Source: a bacterium
Lineage (GTDB): Bacteria; Electryoneota; RPQS01
Reading direction: 5' to 3'
NCBI GenBank assembly: GCA_028711875.1
Contig: JAQTRJ010000040.1
Span: 1-11,083 of the forward strand
DNA length: 11,083 nt
Shown: piece by piece, positions 1 to 7,035 of the stretch
Numbering within the stretch: position 1 is the first letter of the stretch
How the letters are laid out: every line of letters starts with the position of its first letter
Made by a program: the position numbers and the translations under genes
The notes under the pieces: generated by a model
What the model was told of the DNA's origin: nothing
Databases searched by the model: none
Seen by the model: the letters and a program-made list of their open reading frames with translations, nothing else

Positions 1-143
1 GCGTAGAGCGGCAGCGGAAACTCGCGCAGATCGAGCGCGTCCACCTGCGCGCCCTCCTTTTCGAGCAGCGCTATCGCCAGCGCGAGCAGCGTGCGGTTGT
101 ACGATTCCTTGCGGAGCGAGCCGGCGATGGTGGCGATGCGCAT
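1..143 (-). CDS. NADPH-dependent FMN reductase family protein (partial, N-terminal part only)
   Basis: Only the first 47 complete codons are in the window; the gene runs off the left edge. Translation from the ATG at 143 begins MRIATIAGSLRKESYNRTLL. The beta strand followed by GSLRKxSxNRxL is the FMN-phosphate-binding loop of the flavodoxin-like FMN_red family (SsuE, ChrR and azoreductase-type NAD(P)H:quinone reductases). It is followed by a helix, a strand (AQVDALDLREF) and PLPLY, which matches the family's usual order at this point. Such proteins are cytosolic and reduce FMN, quinones, azo dyes or chromate. The missing C-terminal part would be needed to choose among these. The start has no obvious Shine-Dalgarno (upstream bases read GTGATTCATCCC). 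It lies 41 bp downstream of the methyltransferase stop on the same strand, so co-transcription is plausible. Confidence 0.85.
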   Translation of the reverse strand, partial: MRIATIAGSLRKESYNRTLLALAIALLEKEGAQVDALDLREFPLPLY

Positions 144-184
144 GGGATGAATCACGGTTAGCGGAAGCAAAAATTGAAATTCGG

Positions 185-937
185 TCAGCGCTTCTGCGCA
201 ATGAAAAATGCGTAGCCGTAGTGCGCGGAGTATTTGCGGTACATGACGATCTCTGTTTGCAGCATCTCCAAGAGTCCCAGTGCCGCCGGATCATCGCGAT
301 GCAACTCGCGCTGCCGCACAATTTCCGCTTCCATCGGGCGTAAATACTCCATGGACCACGATTCATCCGGCAGCGTGAAATGCTCGAGCAGGCGATAGCC
401 GCTGCGTTCGACAGCCGGCAGACAGTCTTTTACTGACATCATTCCCGGATAGAATCCCGTCAGGTAATCATGGATTTCGTGCGGCGGTTCGGCGGAAAAC
501 CAGCAGAGATCCGTGACCGCTACGCAACCGTCGTCGCGCAAAAGCGGCCGCCACAGCGTCAGCCCGCGCTCGAATCCCGCGCAGGCGATGGCGCCTTCCG
601 ACCAGATCAGATCGAAACTGCCGTCGGGGAACTCAGGTTTCGCCATGTCCCCTTCGACGGTGCGAATCCGTCCGCCGAATCCCGCTGCCTCGGTATGCTT
701 TTTCAGTGTGTCGAGAAACGGAACGTGGTAGTCAAGCGCGACGATGCGCGCCGTCGTATGCTTGGCCAGCATCATGGTCGGTGTGCCGGTGCCGCTGCCC
801 ATATCCAGAATATCGCGAATGCGCTCGGGATGCGGAACCGCCGCCAGCGCGCGCAGCGTGGACGCATCATCTCCGGGGCCTTGCCGCGGAAGTTTCCCGA
901 AGATGTCGAAGAACAAGACAGGAAATTCTTCGCTCAT
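185..937 (-). CDS. Class I SAM-dependent methyltransferase
   Basis: A 250-aa protein with a Rossmann-type methyltransferase domain. Motif I is DMGSGTG at about residues 45-51, the acidic end of strand 2 is D69 (IVALDY), GDM lies at 97-99 and the motif IV region FDLIWSEGA at about 108-116. The SEGA...GFERGLTLWRPLLRDDG stretch is typical of small-molecule methyltransferases of the UbiE/Methyltransf_25 type. The C-terminal third (about 150-250) is helical and probably binds the acceptor, which cannot be deduced. The start at 937 is preferred over an in-frame start at 1021. AAGAGGG lies 4 bases upstream, the upstream extension would cover the tail of the glycosylase gene, and homologous sequence begins at MSEEFP. 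The ATG overlaps the TGA of tag as ATGA, which suggests translational coupling. A role next to alkylation repair is an inference from position only. Confidence 0.9.
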   Translation of the reverse strand: MSEEFPVLFFDIFGKLPRQGPGDDASTLRALAAVPHPERIRDILDMGSGTGTPTMMLAKHTTARIVALDYHVPFLDTLKKHTEAAGFGGRIRTVEGDMAKPEFPDGSFDLIWSEGAIACAGFERGLTLWRPLLRDDGCVAVTDLCWFSAEPPHEIHDYLTGFYPGMMSVKDCLPAVERSGYRLLEHFTLPDESWSMEYLRPMEAEIVRQRELHRDDPAALGLLEMLQTEIVMYRKYSAHYGYAFFIAQKR

Positions 938-1515
938 TTTGCCCTCTTCAGTTGCGTATGGCGGAAACAATCCACCAGATGATCGTTGACCATTCCCGCC
1001 GCCTGCATGAACGCGTAGCATATCGTCGAGCCGACGAACTTGAAGCCGCGTTTCTTTAAATCCTTGCTCATCGCGTCGGACTCGCGCGACGTGGCGGGCA
1101 GCTGCTTCAGCGTTTTCCAGCTGTTGTGAATCGTCTTACCGCCGGTGAATTGCCAAATGTATTCGTCGAACGTGCCGAACTCCTTTTGCACGTCCAGAAA
1201 TCGTTTCGCGTTTTCGATGGTCGCGGCGATTTTCAGCCGGTTGCGGATGATGCCCGCGTCGCCGAGCAGCCGGGCCACGTCCTTGTCTCCATAGCGGGCG
1301 ATCCGTTTCACGTCATAGTCGTGCAGCGCGCGGCGGAAATTCTCGCGCTTGTGCAATATCGTTTTCCACGACAGCCCGGCTTGATTCGCATCGAGCACCA
1401 TGAACTCGAAGAGCTTCCGGTCGTCATGCACCGGCACGCCCCATTCGTCGTCGTGGTAGGCGATCATCAGCGCGTCGTCACTCGGCCACGGACACCGGGA
1501 GTTGGTTTTCGGCAT
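934..1515 (-). CDS. tag: DNA-3-methyladenine glycosylase I
   Basis: A 193-aa cytosolic base-excision-repair enzyme that removes 3-methyladenine from alkylated DNA. The length is close to E. coli Tag (187 aa), and long stretches match it: AYHDDEWGVP, QAGLSW, DAGIIR, KKRGFKFVG and TICYxFMQAxGxVNDH. The four zinc ligands of the family are present as C8, H21, H179 and C183. The residue aligned with E. coli Glu38, which contacts the 3-methyladenine base, is Asp (D42, in LDANQAGLSW). I recall Asp here in some family members, so activity is probably kept. The start at 1515 is chosen because AGAGGA (1522-1527) sits 6 bases upstream. A longer start at 1536 would put that site inside the coding region and add seven residues that do not fit the family. 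The stop overlaps the methyltransferase start by four bases. Confidence 0.95.
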   Translation of the reverse strand: MPKTNSRCPWPSDDALMIAYHDDEWGVPVHDDRKLFEFMVLDANQAGLSWKTILHKRENFRRALHDYDVKRIARYGDKDVARLLGDAGIIRNRLKIAATIENAKRFLDVQKEFGTFDEYIWQFTGGKTIHNSWKTLKQLPATSRESDAMSKDLKKRGFKFVGSTICYAFMQAAGMVNDHLVDCFRHTQLKRAK

Positions 1516-1521
1516 TCGATT

Positions 1522-1527
1522 TCCTCT
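1522..1527 (-). promoter_or_regulatory. Ribosome binding site of tag
   Basis: AGAGGA on the minus strand, six bases before the ATG at 1515. It decides the start against the in-frame ATG at 1536, which would place this site inside the gene. Confidence 0.7.
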
Positions 1528-1574
1528 GGACAACATTCGCCGAGCCGGGCGTCCCCGCCCAACCGCGATTATTC

Positions 1575-2570
1575 CTACTCATTCGGACTCAAATATCCGC
1601 CCGCGCTCTCGACGCGCTTTCTTCGCTCGTCGAGCAGGCGATCAATCGCTTTCAGGTCTTCTTCGTCAATCGTCCACCCCGCTCCGCCGGCGGTCTCTTC
1701 GATCTGTGACGGTCGCCGCGCGCCGACGATCGCGCTCGTCACTTCCGGCCGGCGCAGCACCCACGCGACGGCAAGCTGCGCAACGGTCTTATGATCTCGC
1801 GCGGCAATCGCCTTCAGTTTTTCCACCACGTCCAGATTGATCGAAAGATTTGGTTCCTGATACTCTCGCGCCTTGCGTCGCCAGTCGTTTTCGGTCAGGC
1901 GGCTCATGTCGAATCGTCCGGTCAGGATTCCCGCTTGCATCGGCGAGTAAGCAAGAAATCCGATCTTGTGTTCGCGCAAAAAATCGAACGGCTCGCGCTC
2001 GGGATAGCGGCGCAGCATGCTGTACGACCCTTGCAGCGAGGCCATCGCCCGGATCGCCTGCGTCTTATACATGTGCTGCATGTCATATTGAAAATTTGAC
2101 ACACCCGCATAGCGAATCTTGCCCGCTTCGATCAGTTCGCCGATCGCGCGCCAGCCTTCTTCGATGTGTTCGTTGTCCGTCGGCCAGTGAATCTGATAGA
2201 GGTCAATCACGTCGGTCTTCAAACGGCGCAGACTGTCTTCGCATTCCTTCTTCACACTCTCCGCGCGCAGGCTGTTGCCGATTTCGCGTTTCTCGTTCCA
2301 CACCATCGAGCACTTGGTAGCGAGGATCACGTTTTTCCTGCGTCCGGCAATCGCCTTCCCCACCACCTCTTCGCTGTGGCCGAGGCCGTAGACGGGCGCG
2401 GTGTCAATCCAGTTGATCCCGAGTTCGAGCGCGCGATGAATGGCGGCGATGGATTCGCGGTCGTCCTGCGCTCCCCAACCGAACGCGTACCCTCCGCCCC
2501 CCACCGCCCACGCCCCGAATCCCACCTCGCTCAGGTGCAGATCGGTATTTCCGAGTTGACGTGTTTGCAT
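1575..2570 (-). CDS. Aldo/keto reductase family oxidoreductase
   Basis: A 331-aa NADPH-dependent aldo/keto reductase with a TIM-barrel fold, cytosolic. The catalytic tetrad is visible: D56 (NWIDTAPVYG), Y61, K86 (VILATKCS) and H128 (LYQIHWP). The N-terminal MQTRQLGNTDLHLSEVGFGAW and the cofactor-binding end (TSAIVGARRPSQIEE, about residues 277-291) are typical of the AKR11/AKR12-like bacterial group that includes Bacillus YhdN and IolS. The substrate, an aldehyde or ketone, cannot be told from sequence. The start at 2570 is chosen because GGAGGAGG (2575-2582) lies four bases upstream; an in-frame start at 2603 would overlap the preceding gene and bury this site. It begins 29 bp after the DUF1828/1829 gene on the same strand, so read-through transcription is likely. 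GC content rises sharply at this boundary. Confidence 0.93.
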   Translation of the reverse strand: MQTRQLGNTDLHLSEVGFGAWAVGGGGYAFGWGAQDDRESIAAIHRALELGINWIDTAPVYGLGHSEEVVGKAIAGRRKNVILATKCSMVWNEKREIGNSLRAESVKKECEDSLRRLKTDVIDLYQIHWPTDNEHIEEGWRAIGELIEAGKIRYAGVSNFQYDMQHMYKTQAIRAMASLQGSYSMLRRYPEREPFDFLREHKIGFLAYSPMQAGILTGRFDMSRLTENDWRRKAREYQEPNLSINLDVVEKLKAIAARDHKTVAQLAVAWVLRRPEVTSAIVGARRPSQIEETAGGAGWTIDEEDLKAIDRLLDERRKRVESAGGYLSPNE

Positions 2571-2574
2571 AGAA

Positions 2575-2582
2575 CCTCCTCC
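2575..2582 (-). promoter_or_regulatory. Strong ribosome binding site of the aldo/keto reductase
   Basis: GGAGGAGG on the minus strand, four bases before the ATG at 2570. It supports this ATG over the upstream in-frame one at 2603. Confidence 0.8.
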
Positions 2583-2599
2583 TTGAGCAGGTGAAGCGC

Positions 2600-3364
2600 T
2601 CACGCGGCCAATTGCTCAACAACATTTTGCCGCTGTGAAAACAGCACTGGAGTGATGACATATTCACGAAGCGCATCAATGATGGCTGGAGCGACGGGCT
2701 GATCTTGATCATTCAAAATGGCGAGCGCAAGTGAATTGGGGGGTCGAACCTCTTTTGTATCAACCCATGAAAAAGCGAGTATCTTTGCGCGTTCGTGTGT
2801 TGGACGATTAATTGTCTGAAGTATCCTCTCTGGTTGTCTGCGAGACTTAGGAATCACGAAATCGAAAAGATAATTATACCCACTTTTCCCTGTGAAATTG
2901 GCTTGGGGAGTGTATCTGATTTCGTTCATGTCAAGCCAAGCAGCTACGTCCTCGAGGAAGAGGCTAGTGACAAAAGGTCTAGCCAAGTAGAAAAGATCAT
3001 TAACAGCCAACATAGCTTGGACCAAGTTATGTTTGCGCAGAGCAAAAGTTGATTCGGTTGCGCGAGCTATGAGAGCGCTTCCCTCGAGTTGAACACCAAA
3101 ACCATTAACTGTTGTCCGAAAGAGGTCCTGGCGCTTTGGGCTATCAAGTGGGCAACCCGAGTTGCGAAGATCTTCCAGGGTGTAACCGTCATCTGTGAGA
3201 ATATATCCGCCATCTTCTCGTTTCACATAGATCTGAACATAGTCATTATGGCGATCAAGAAACGGAGACGAAATCTCAACATATCCTTCCACCTGACGCA
3301 TTACCGTCTTGTCTTTGAGCCAGTCCCAGTACTGGTTCATGAGGCGTCTAACATCCTGAATCAT
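2600..3364 (-). CDS. DUF1828/DUF1829 domain-containing protein of unknown function
   Basis: A 254-aa protein with no signal peptide or membrane segment. The N-terminal half has the conserved block seen in DUF1828 proteins: YVEISSPFLDRHNDYVQIYV at about 28-47, then GGYILTDDGYTLEDL at 52-66. The C-terminal half (about 130-254) matches DUF1829: RYTPQANFTGKSGYNYLFDF, VIPKS, and FSWVDTKEVRP. The function of either domain is not known to me. D168 in a hydrophobic strand and D202-x-K204 after a second strand loosely resemble a PD-(D/E)xK nuclease core; this is speculation. The start at 3364 overlaps the TGA of the upstream gene as ATGA, with GAGGG (3373-3377) eight bases before it, so the two proteins are probably made together. 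The gene is much less GC-rich than its neighbours, which suggests transfer. Confidence 0.85.
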   Translation of the reverse strand: MIQDVRRLMNQYWDWLKDKTVMRQVEGYVEISSPFLDRHNDYVQIYVKREDGGYILTDDGYTLEDLRNSGCPLDSPKRQDLFRTTVNGFGVQLEGSALIARATESTFALRKHNLVQAMLAVNDLFYLARPFVTSLFLEDVAAWLDMNEIRYTPQANFTGKSGYNYLFDFVIPKSRRQPERILQTINRPTHERAKILAFSWVDTKEVRPPNSLALAILNDQDQPVAPAIIDALREYVITPVLFSQRQNVVEQLAA

Positions 3365-3801
3365 ATCAGCAGCCCTCGCTGAAAAAATGGAGGTTCCGTA
3401 ACATGGCAGAAGGTCATGAAATCATCCAAAGTCTGCCAGACATTTGAAGGATCAATGAAAACACTTTCAGGTAGTGACTGCGCCCATTTGTCTGCATAGC
3501 CTTCTCTGTAGACATGAAGGTGGGGACAGGATATGATCTCACCATCCGGATTGCGGTGCAGTCCACCGCCAATATCAACACGGGCAAGGACAATTGCGTG
3601 CCGAGCACGGTTTTGGTAGGTGCACTTCGATAAAACAATCTGACCTCTGTAGAGATCAAGGGCAAATTCTTCACGTCCATCCGAGGAGATCAGTGGAACA
3701 TTGAGCGATTCGCCAGGACCAGGAAAATTCCAGACCGAAGAATCCAAGCGTCGCTTGTCCATGAGGAGCAAATTATCAGCTTCACTCTGCGGTATGTTCA
3801 A
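3361..3801 (-). CDS. Small conserved protein resembling the DUF6978 family
   Basis: A 146-aa soluble protein starting at TTG. From memory it resembles proteins catalogued as DUF6978; the family name is less sure than the gene call. Visible landmarks are an N-terminal SEADNLL helix, a FPGPGESLNVPL segment (about 26-37), DGREEFALDLYRGQIVLSKC (41-60), and a distinctive block NPDGE...CPHLHVYREGYADKW at about 84-106. The His-x-His pair (H94, H96) followed by R99, E100 and D104 could form an active or metal site, which is an inference. The TTG start is supported by AAGGAGGG (3808-3815) six bases upstream. It overlaps the DUF1828/1829 gene by four bases and is the first gene of the pair. Base composition is AT-rich relative to its flanks. 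A toxin-antitoxin-like or defence role is possible but unproven. Confidence 0.8.
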   Translation of the reverse strand: MNIPQSEADNLLLMDKRRLDSSVWNFPGPGESLNVPLISSDGREEFALDLYRGQIVLSKCTYQNRARHAIVLARVDIGGGLHRNPDGEIISCPHLHVYREGYADKWAQSLPESVFIDPSNVWQTLDDFMTFCHVTEPPFFQRGLLI

Positions 3802-3807
3802 GAGAAA

Positions 3808-3815
3808 CCCTCCTT
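3808..3815 (-). promoter_or_regulatory. Ribosome binding site that fixes a TTG start
   Basis: AAGGAGGG on the minus strand, six bases before TTG at 3801. No ATG or GTG in frame nearby offers a better start, so TTG initiation is the likely reading. Confidence 0.7.
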
Positions 3816-3878
3816 GGCTTCTGTTTCGCTATTGCTCTCTCTTACTTCAGATGCCTTCATGCACACATTCCTCAGCCG

Positions 3879-3906
3879 GGCACGTGAATGCCGGAAGACA
3901 CGTGCC
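3879..3906 (+). repeat. Inverted repeat in the spacer between the S9 peptidase and the DUF gene pair
   Basis: Perfect 8-bp arms GGCACGTG (3879-3886) and CACGTGCC (3899-3906) around a 12-base spacer; each arm contains the palindrome CACGTG. It lies about 35 bp past the peptidase stop and about 80 bp before the TTG start of the DUF pair, in a 140-bp spacer that otherwise holds nothing recognisable. It could be a hairpin ending the peptidase transcript, although no T-tract follows on the minus strand. It could also be an operator for the DUF pair. Which is open. Confidence 0.5.
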
Positions 3907-3941
3907 GCGGCGTCAGCTTTTCATCGTTCATCATTCCCGCT

Positions 3942-5966
3942 TCACTTCATCCACTTCTTAAACCATCCCGCAATCCCTTCGAGACGCGCGATCCTGCGGT
4001 CGGGGCGGCCGCCGCGCGAGAGGCCGTGCGATTCCTCGGGAAATCTCCAGAACTCCACCGGCGCTTTGCCGAGAATCTTCACCGTCGCGTAGAGCTGCTC
4101 GGCCTGCTCGATTGCGCAGCGATGATCGCACTCGTTGTGGAGAATCAGCAGCGGCGTGCGGATGTTGTGCGCATAGGTGATCGGCGACATCAAAGCGTAG
4201 CCCTCGGGATTTTCCCAGTGATAGCCGCCCAGTTCGTATCGCACGTGCCAGCCGATATCCGAGGTTCCCTGCATGGTCGTGAGGTTCATCACTCCGCGCT
4301 GCGCGACGGCCGCGCGAAAGCGGTGCGTGCGGCCGACCGCGTAGGCCGTCATGTAGCCGCCGTAGCTCCCGCCGGTGATGCCGATCCGCTTCCCGTCCAC
4401 AAACGGCAGAGCTTCCAGAAAGTCCGCCGCGGCCATGATGTCGTTGAAATCGTCCGTCCCCCACGCGTTGGTGATCGCGTCGGCGAACTCGCGGCCATAG
4501 CCCTGCGATCCGCGCGGATTCGTATAGAACACGACAAAACCCTGCGCGGCCAGATACTGCATTTCGTGGAAGAACACGCGGCCGTACTGACAGCGCGGCC
4601 CGCCGTGCACTTCGAGAATCGCCGGATATTTCTTACGCGGTTTGAAATCCGGCGGAGTGAGCAGAAATCCGTGCAGCGGCGTGCCGTCGCCCGAGCGAAA
4701 ATGAATTTCGCGCGTTTTTCCGAGATTCCGCGATGAAAAATACTCCGGCGTGCTCTCCGCCAGTTTTTCAAAGGAGAGCTTCTTGGCAGTGTTGTCTTGG
4801 CAGAAATAGACGTCGGCGATGCGCGCGAAATCGCGATGAATCAGCGCGAGAGATTTGCCGCGCACGTTGAACACGGGAACCTGACCCTTCAGCGGCCACA
4901 CGCGCTCGGGATCTCCGGGTCTCAGCGACGCGCGCGCCAGATACGTATCGCCTTCGTCCGTCACCGGATAGAACACATGGCGGCTGTCGGCGCTCCAGAA
5001 AAGCGGCGGTGGTCCCAATCCGTAGCCGAGATCGCCCAGCGTCTCGTCGCTCGCCTGCCGGTCGAAGCGCGGGGTGAGATTGCGCTGTCTCCCCGTCTGC
5101 AAGTCGAGCAGGTGTGGATGAAACGTCTCCACGCCCCTGCCGCCTCCGAGCTTATGATGTCCGAGATAAACCAGATATCGCCCGTTCGGACTGATCGCCA
5201 GAGCCGATTTTTCGCCGAACGGCACGTTGTACTGCGAACGTTTGCCGCTCTGCAGATTGATCTCGAAAATTCCCGTGTGATACGGATGCTTGTCGGGATC
5301 AGGGTGGACGTTGGTCACGTACGCGACCCGCCAACCGTCCGGCGCAACGCACCAGCACTCCACGTCGGCCTTGCCCTTCGTCAGCGCGGTGAATTCCTTC
5401 GTCTTCAGATCGAGCCGGACGAGCTGCCAGCGCGCCTCGGGTAAAAATCCGTCGCCGTCAAGTTTATAATAGAGCCGCGTGATCTTGCGAACCGCGGGAG
5501 CCTTGCTCTCCGGCTCCTTGTTCTCGCTCGCCGCCTTGTCCGCGTCCGCGTCGGGATCGGCCGCGCGATACTTCACGATCAGCGCGCGGTCATCCTGCGC
5601 CCACTGCACGGACGCGATCCCCCCGCGCGTGCGGAAGATTTCTTCGGGCGCGCCGCCTTCGCGGGGAATAACGAAAACGCGATCCTGCCCCTTTTCGTTT
5701 CTCAGAAAAGCCAGCCGCGAGCCGTCCGCGCTCCACACCGTTGCGCGGTCGCTCTGCTCGCCGCGTGTCCATTGCCGAGTTGTCTTCGTTTCGAGATCGA
5801 GCACGTGCAGATTCGCGAAATATTTTTTCTTCTCAAGATCGCACCACTCGAGCGTATACGCGAGCAGCGTTCCGTCGGGACTGACGGCCAACGCGCGCGG
5901 CAGCCTCAGGCGCGCGAAGTCGTCAACGAGAACGCGGGATTTTTTCAGGGATGAACGAGTTGCCAC
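3942..5966 (-). CDS. S9 family serine peptidase (prolyl oligopeptidase / acylaminoacyl-peptidase type)
   Basis: A 674-aa peptidase cleaving short peptides. Residues about 15-415 form a beta-propeller with WD/TolB-like blades (for example SPDGTLLAYTL, SADGSRLAFLRN, SPNGRYLVYLG, SADSRHVFYPV). Residues about 420-674 are the alpha/beta-hydrolase domain. The catalytic triad is complete: S534 in GGSYGG, D614 in HNECDH and H647 in EESHGLS. HGG at 454-456 and the conserved NPRGSQGYG (483-491) are present. The order and length fit the S9C group. An acidic low-complexity insert rich in Asp, Lys and Glu lies at about 135-157. There is no signal peptide, so it is probably cytosolic. It starts at GTG (5966), with AAGGA seven bases upstream. 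It follows the zinc-ribbon membrane protein by 22 bp on the same strand, so the two are likely one transcript. Confidence 0.95.
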   Translation of the reverse strand: MATRSSLKKSRVLVDDFARLRLPRALAVSPDGTLLAYTLEWCDLEKKKYFANLHVLDLETKTTRQWTRGEQSDRATVWSADGSRLAFLRNEKGQDRVFVIPREGGAPEEIFRTRGGIASVQWAQDDRALIVKYRAADPDADADKAASENKEPESKAPAVRKITRLYYKLDGDGFLPEARWQLVRLDLKTKEFTALTKGKADVECWCVAPDGWRVAYVTNVHPDPDKHPYHTGIFEINLQSGKRSQYNVPFGEKSALAISPNGRYLVYLGHHKLGGGRGVETFHPHLLDLQTGRQRNLTPRFDRQASDETLGDLGYGLGPPPLFWSADSRHVFYPVTDEGDTYLARASLRPGDPERVWPLKGQVPVFNVRGKSLALIHRDFARIADVYFCQDNTAKKLSFEKLAESTPEYFSSRNLGKTREIHFRSGDGTPLHGFLLTPPDFKPRKKYPAILEVHGGPRCQYGRVFFHEMQYLAAQGFVVFYTNPRGSQGYGREFADAITNAWGTDDFNDIMAAADFLEALPFVDGKRIGITGGSYGGYMTAYAVGRTHRFRAAVAQRGVMNLTTMQGTSDIGWHVRYELGGYHWENPEGYALMSPITYAHNIRTPLLILHNECDHRCAIEQAEQLYATVKILGKAPVEFWRFPEESHGLSRGGRPDRRIARLEGIAGWFKKWMK

Positions 5967-5988
5967 GAAGAATTCCTTTCGTATCCAT

Positions 5989-6759
5989 CTACCGACCGCG
6001 CGCGCGGTGATAAGCGTCGGCGATCATAGCCAGCAGTCCCGATTCGGAGGACTCCTGAATCATGTGCGCGAGCACGGGATGAGCGGTGAAATAATAAAAC
6101 ACCAACGCCGACAGCGGCAGGCCGATCAGCACAAAGTACGCCTGATGACGGTGTTCGAGCCGATCCTGCGCGCCGAGTTCCTGCAGATAGCTCCACACGC
6201 GTTCGTCCTCGTAGTCCGTTTCCGTCAGCGTCAGCGCTTGATACGCCCAGAAAATCGCCACCGGCATCAGCAGCAGATAAACCGTCGCGGGAAAGCGCGT
6301 CCACACTTCGTTAAATCCCACGCACAGAATCGCCAGCGGCACGCCGAGGATCAGACCCCACGTCGTCAGATTTCGATAGTGCCGGATCACTTCCCGCTCG
6401 CGGCGGAGAATCTTTGGCGCGCCGAGCAGCAGAGGAAAATACAGACGCCCCATGGTGGCCGCAAACATCGCCGCGTAGAACACCGTCACCACGAACCAGA
6501 ACGTGCGCTGGTCAATGAAGCGGATCAGGTCGGGCTGGCCGAACACCTGCATCGCCACACCCAGAATCACGAGCGCCACCATGAGCAGGAAAAACCAGAA
6601 GGTGGTGGTCCGATCCTCGAGCCACGATCCGATCAGGCTGCGGTCTTGGATGCCGCTTCGCCGCCTCGTGATTTTGAAGCAGTGCGGGCAGCGCGTCTTG
6701 AATCGTTTGCGGAGCGGAATCTTGCGCAGACAGTGGGGGCAGCGTGCGGGGGATAGCAT
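5989..6759 (-). CDS. Zinc-ribbon multi-pass membrane protein of unknown function
   Basis: A 256-aa protein. The N-terminus carries two CPHC pairs (C7/C10 and C24/C27) in a basic context, forming a probable zinc ribbon on the cytoplasmic side. About four or five hydrophobic segments follow, at roughly 53-72, 87-106, 132-149, 156-175 and 207-226. They are separated by a charged segment at 117-130 (ILRREREVIRHYRN) and an acidic segment at 178-203. I do not recognise the family. The start at 6759 is chosen because GGGAG lies about six bases upstream and the CPHC motif begins just after it; an in-frame start at 6870 would lie upstream of the candidate promoter at 6805-6833. It probably shares a transcript with the S9 peptidase, but a functional link is not evident. 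Roles in membrane stress sensing or peptide handling would be guesses. Confidence 0.85.
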   Translation of the reverse strand: MLSPARCPHCLRKIPLRKRFKTRCPHCFKITRRRSGIQDRSLIGSWLEDRTTTFWFFLLMVALVILGVAMQVFGQPDLIRFIDQRTFWFVVTVFYAAMFAATMGRLYFPLLLGAPKILRREREVIRHYRNLTTWGLILGVPLAILCVGFNEVWTRFPATVYLLLMPVAIFWAYQALTLTETDYEDERVWSYLQELGAQDRLEHRHQAYFVLIGLPLSALVFYYFTAHPVLAHMIQESSESGLLAMIADAYHRARGR

Positions 6760-6804
6760 GGCAGACTCCCGAGGTTGACGGATCTCAGATTCATTTATCC
6801 TTAG

Positions 6805-6833
6805 AATATAAACTTCCCCCTGCGCAGATGCAA
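6805..6833 (-). promoter_or_regulatory. Sigma-70-like promoter for the zinc-ribbon membrane protein operon
   Basis: On the minus strand, -35 TTGCAT (6828-6833) and -10 TATATT (6805-6810) are separated by exactly 17 bases. The -10 matches the consensus at five of six bases, the -35 at three of six. It lies about 45 bp upstream of the ATG at 6759. A plausible but unproven promoter. Confidence 0.5.
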
Positions 6834-6924
6834 CCGCTCCGCCTCTTTTCCGGAGGCACGAACGAGACAAGAATCTGCCTCAGAAACTTAGAAGACCGCC
6901 ATGTCTGTCAATTCGAACGAGCGG

Positions 6925-6952
6925 GACTGCGCATTCGGCATATCGAGCAGTC
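6925..6952 (+). promoter_or_regulatory. Possible upstream activator site (inverted repeat) for the sigma-54 promoter
   Basis: Arms GACTGC (6925-6930) and GCAGTC (6947-6952) are exact reverse complements around 16 bases. The site lies about 110-140 bp upstream of the predicted hsp20 transcription start, which is where enhancer-binding proteins of sigma-54 systems usually bind. Six-base arms can occur by chance, so this is tentative. Confidence 0.3.
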
Positions 6953-7035
6953 ATGTTGGCAGATACAGAATCAAGAAAAATCTATTTCGGGGCAGGAATG
7001 TTCTATAAATATATTATAAACAAGCATAACACCGT

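Noticed and set aside
1536..1574. Short GC-rich hairpin (GGGCG-GGGA-CGCCC on the minus strand) between the aldo/keto reductase and tag
   Set aside because: A five-base stem in a GC-rich 59-bp spacer is easily fortuitous, and no T-tract follows.
3889..3906. Minus-strand GGCACG-N4-TTCC resembling a sigma-54 promoter before the DUF cassette
   Set aside because: The -12 GC is replaced by CC and the -24 lacks the preceding T; the invariant GC dinucleotide is required for RpoN promoters.
3888..4736. Plus-strand open frame of about 282 codons opposite the peptidase catalytic domain
   Set aside because: The opposite strand encodes the complete GGSYGG/Asp/His catalytic domain; the frame is Arg/Val-rich with no recognisable motif.
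5479..6756. Long plus-strand open frame (about 425 codons) opposite the S9 peptidase and membrane-protein genes
   Set aside because: It runs antisense across two well-supported genes, has an Arg/His/Gln-rich composition typical of the complement of GC-rich genes, and shows no family motif or ribosome site.
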